Positions 63,717 through 64,000 of a stretch of DNA of 64,000 bases are shown here, one piece after another. Source of the stretch: Deltaproteobacteria bacterium (GTDB lineage Bacteria > Myxococcota_A > Polyangia > HGW-17 > SLPX01); assembly GCA_021162935.1 (NCBI GenBank), contig JAGGXR010000115.1, forward strand, positions 1 through 64,000, given 5' to 3'. The notes under the pieces are model-generated. The model did no database searches, had not been told where the DNA came from, and saw nothing but the letters and a program-made list of their open reading frames with translations. Each line of letters starts with the position of its first letter. Position 1 is the stretch's first letter. The position numbers and the translations under genes were made by a program.

Positions 63717-64000
63717 ATGCGCCGAATGAAAACCACCGTGATGGCCACGATGCTGGCGGCCTTTCAAATCAGTCTGTTGGGAGGCTGTCCAGACCATTCG
63801 TCCCACGCCACCTTGGATGCGTCCATCGATGCTCGAATCGACGGTTCCTCCCTACCAGACTCGACAACGGATTCAGATGGATGGATCGACGATGGAAGTA
63901 ATCGAGACGCCGTCGCAGACGGCGGCTTCGTCCCAACCGTCTGTCACGCCAGTTCGACCCCGAACTGTGCCGTTGTCGCCAACTATCTACCCGTGGTCAC
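63717..64000 (+). CDS. Lipoprotein, N-terminal part, cut by window edge
   Basis: ATG at 63717 with AAGGAG six bases upstream. The visible 94 residues open MRRMKTTVMATMLAAF and have a lipobox LLGGC (lipid at C24). An Asp/Ser-rich linker (ASIDARIDGSS, DSDGWIDDGSN) follows, of the kind seen after the lipobox in the other Myxococcota-like lipoproteins here, and then two cysteines begin a folded part. The rest lies outside the window, so no function can be given. Confidence 0.85.
   Translation, partial: MRRMKTTVMATMLAAFQISLLGGCPDHSSHATLDASIDARIDGSSLPDSTTDSDGWIDDGSNRDAVADGGFVPTVCHASSTPNCAVVANYLPVV

Noticed and set aside
1-64000. Search for tRNA, rRNA, transposase or phage genes
   Set aside because: No convincing tRNA arms with CCA-type ends, no rRNA-like sequence, and no transposase or integrase motifs were seen by eye; a dedicated tRNA/rRNA scan would settle this.

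Overview
The window looks like chromosome from a Gram-negative bacterium of the deltaproteobacterial/Myxococcota type (possibly a Bradymonadia-like or other non-Myxococcales lineage). The clues are a TIGR02266-like PilZ protein, an MXAN_5187-type C-terminal-domain protein, a FrzS-like pseudo-receiver coiled-coil protein, a roadblock/LC7 protein beside type IV pilus genes, thrombospondin-3/VWA lipoproteins, and an IspD-IspF fusion. This assignment is inference from family content. No rRNA, tRNA, CRISPR array, prophage or transposase was seen.

Layout. 1-5200: a small conserved-looking ORF, then a minus-strand operon ispDF - membrane protein - cysS. 5.4-13.8 kb: a VWA lipoprotein; the minus-strand cluster cmk - ispH-like - rpsA - metallophosphoesterase; and a divergent plus-strand operon of a methyltransferase-fold protein, ispE, a PilZ protein and pssA. 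Three MEP-pathway-family loci (ispDF, ispH-like, ispE) lie within 9 kb. 13.8-25.2 kb: a membrane Ser/Thr kinase, a TSP3/VWA lipoprotein followed by a 160-bp imperfect palindrome, a HEAT-like lipoprotein, an FHA protein overlapping recG, and an M32 carboxypeptidase. 25.3-40.1 kb: a 2402-residue TPR protein divergent from a protein with three copies of an unrecognised repeat, two large polytopic GT-C-like membrane proteins, and an MXAN_5187-family protein.

40.1-56.4 kb is a motility/envelope block, all on the minus strand: a sigma54-type regulator, then HTH - pilM - pilN - pilO - pilP - pilQ - lipoprotein - roadblock protein, then the FrzS-like protein and hflX. pilM-Q encode the inner-membrane alignment complex and outer-membrane secretin of the type IV pilus; the roadblock and FrzS-like proteins suggest polarity control of the pilus machine. 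PilQ carries about 920 residues of inserted coiled coil, and PilN has a six-cysteine insert in its periplasmic part.

56.9-64 kb: an OPA-type MFS transporter, a CdaZ/DacZ-type diadenylate cyclase, a carboxypeptidase-regulatory-like lipoprotein, a PadR regulator translationally coupled to a membrane sensor-type protein, and the start of another lipoprotein cut by the window edge.

Main points for follow-up: the PilQ and PilN insertions, an IspH homologue that keeps the three cluster cysteines but has lost the catalytic His/Glu residues, an apparent CTG start for hflX, the 160-bp palindrome abutting a stop codon, and the uncharacterised repeat protein divergent from the giant TPR protein.
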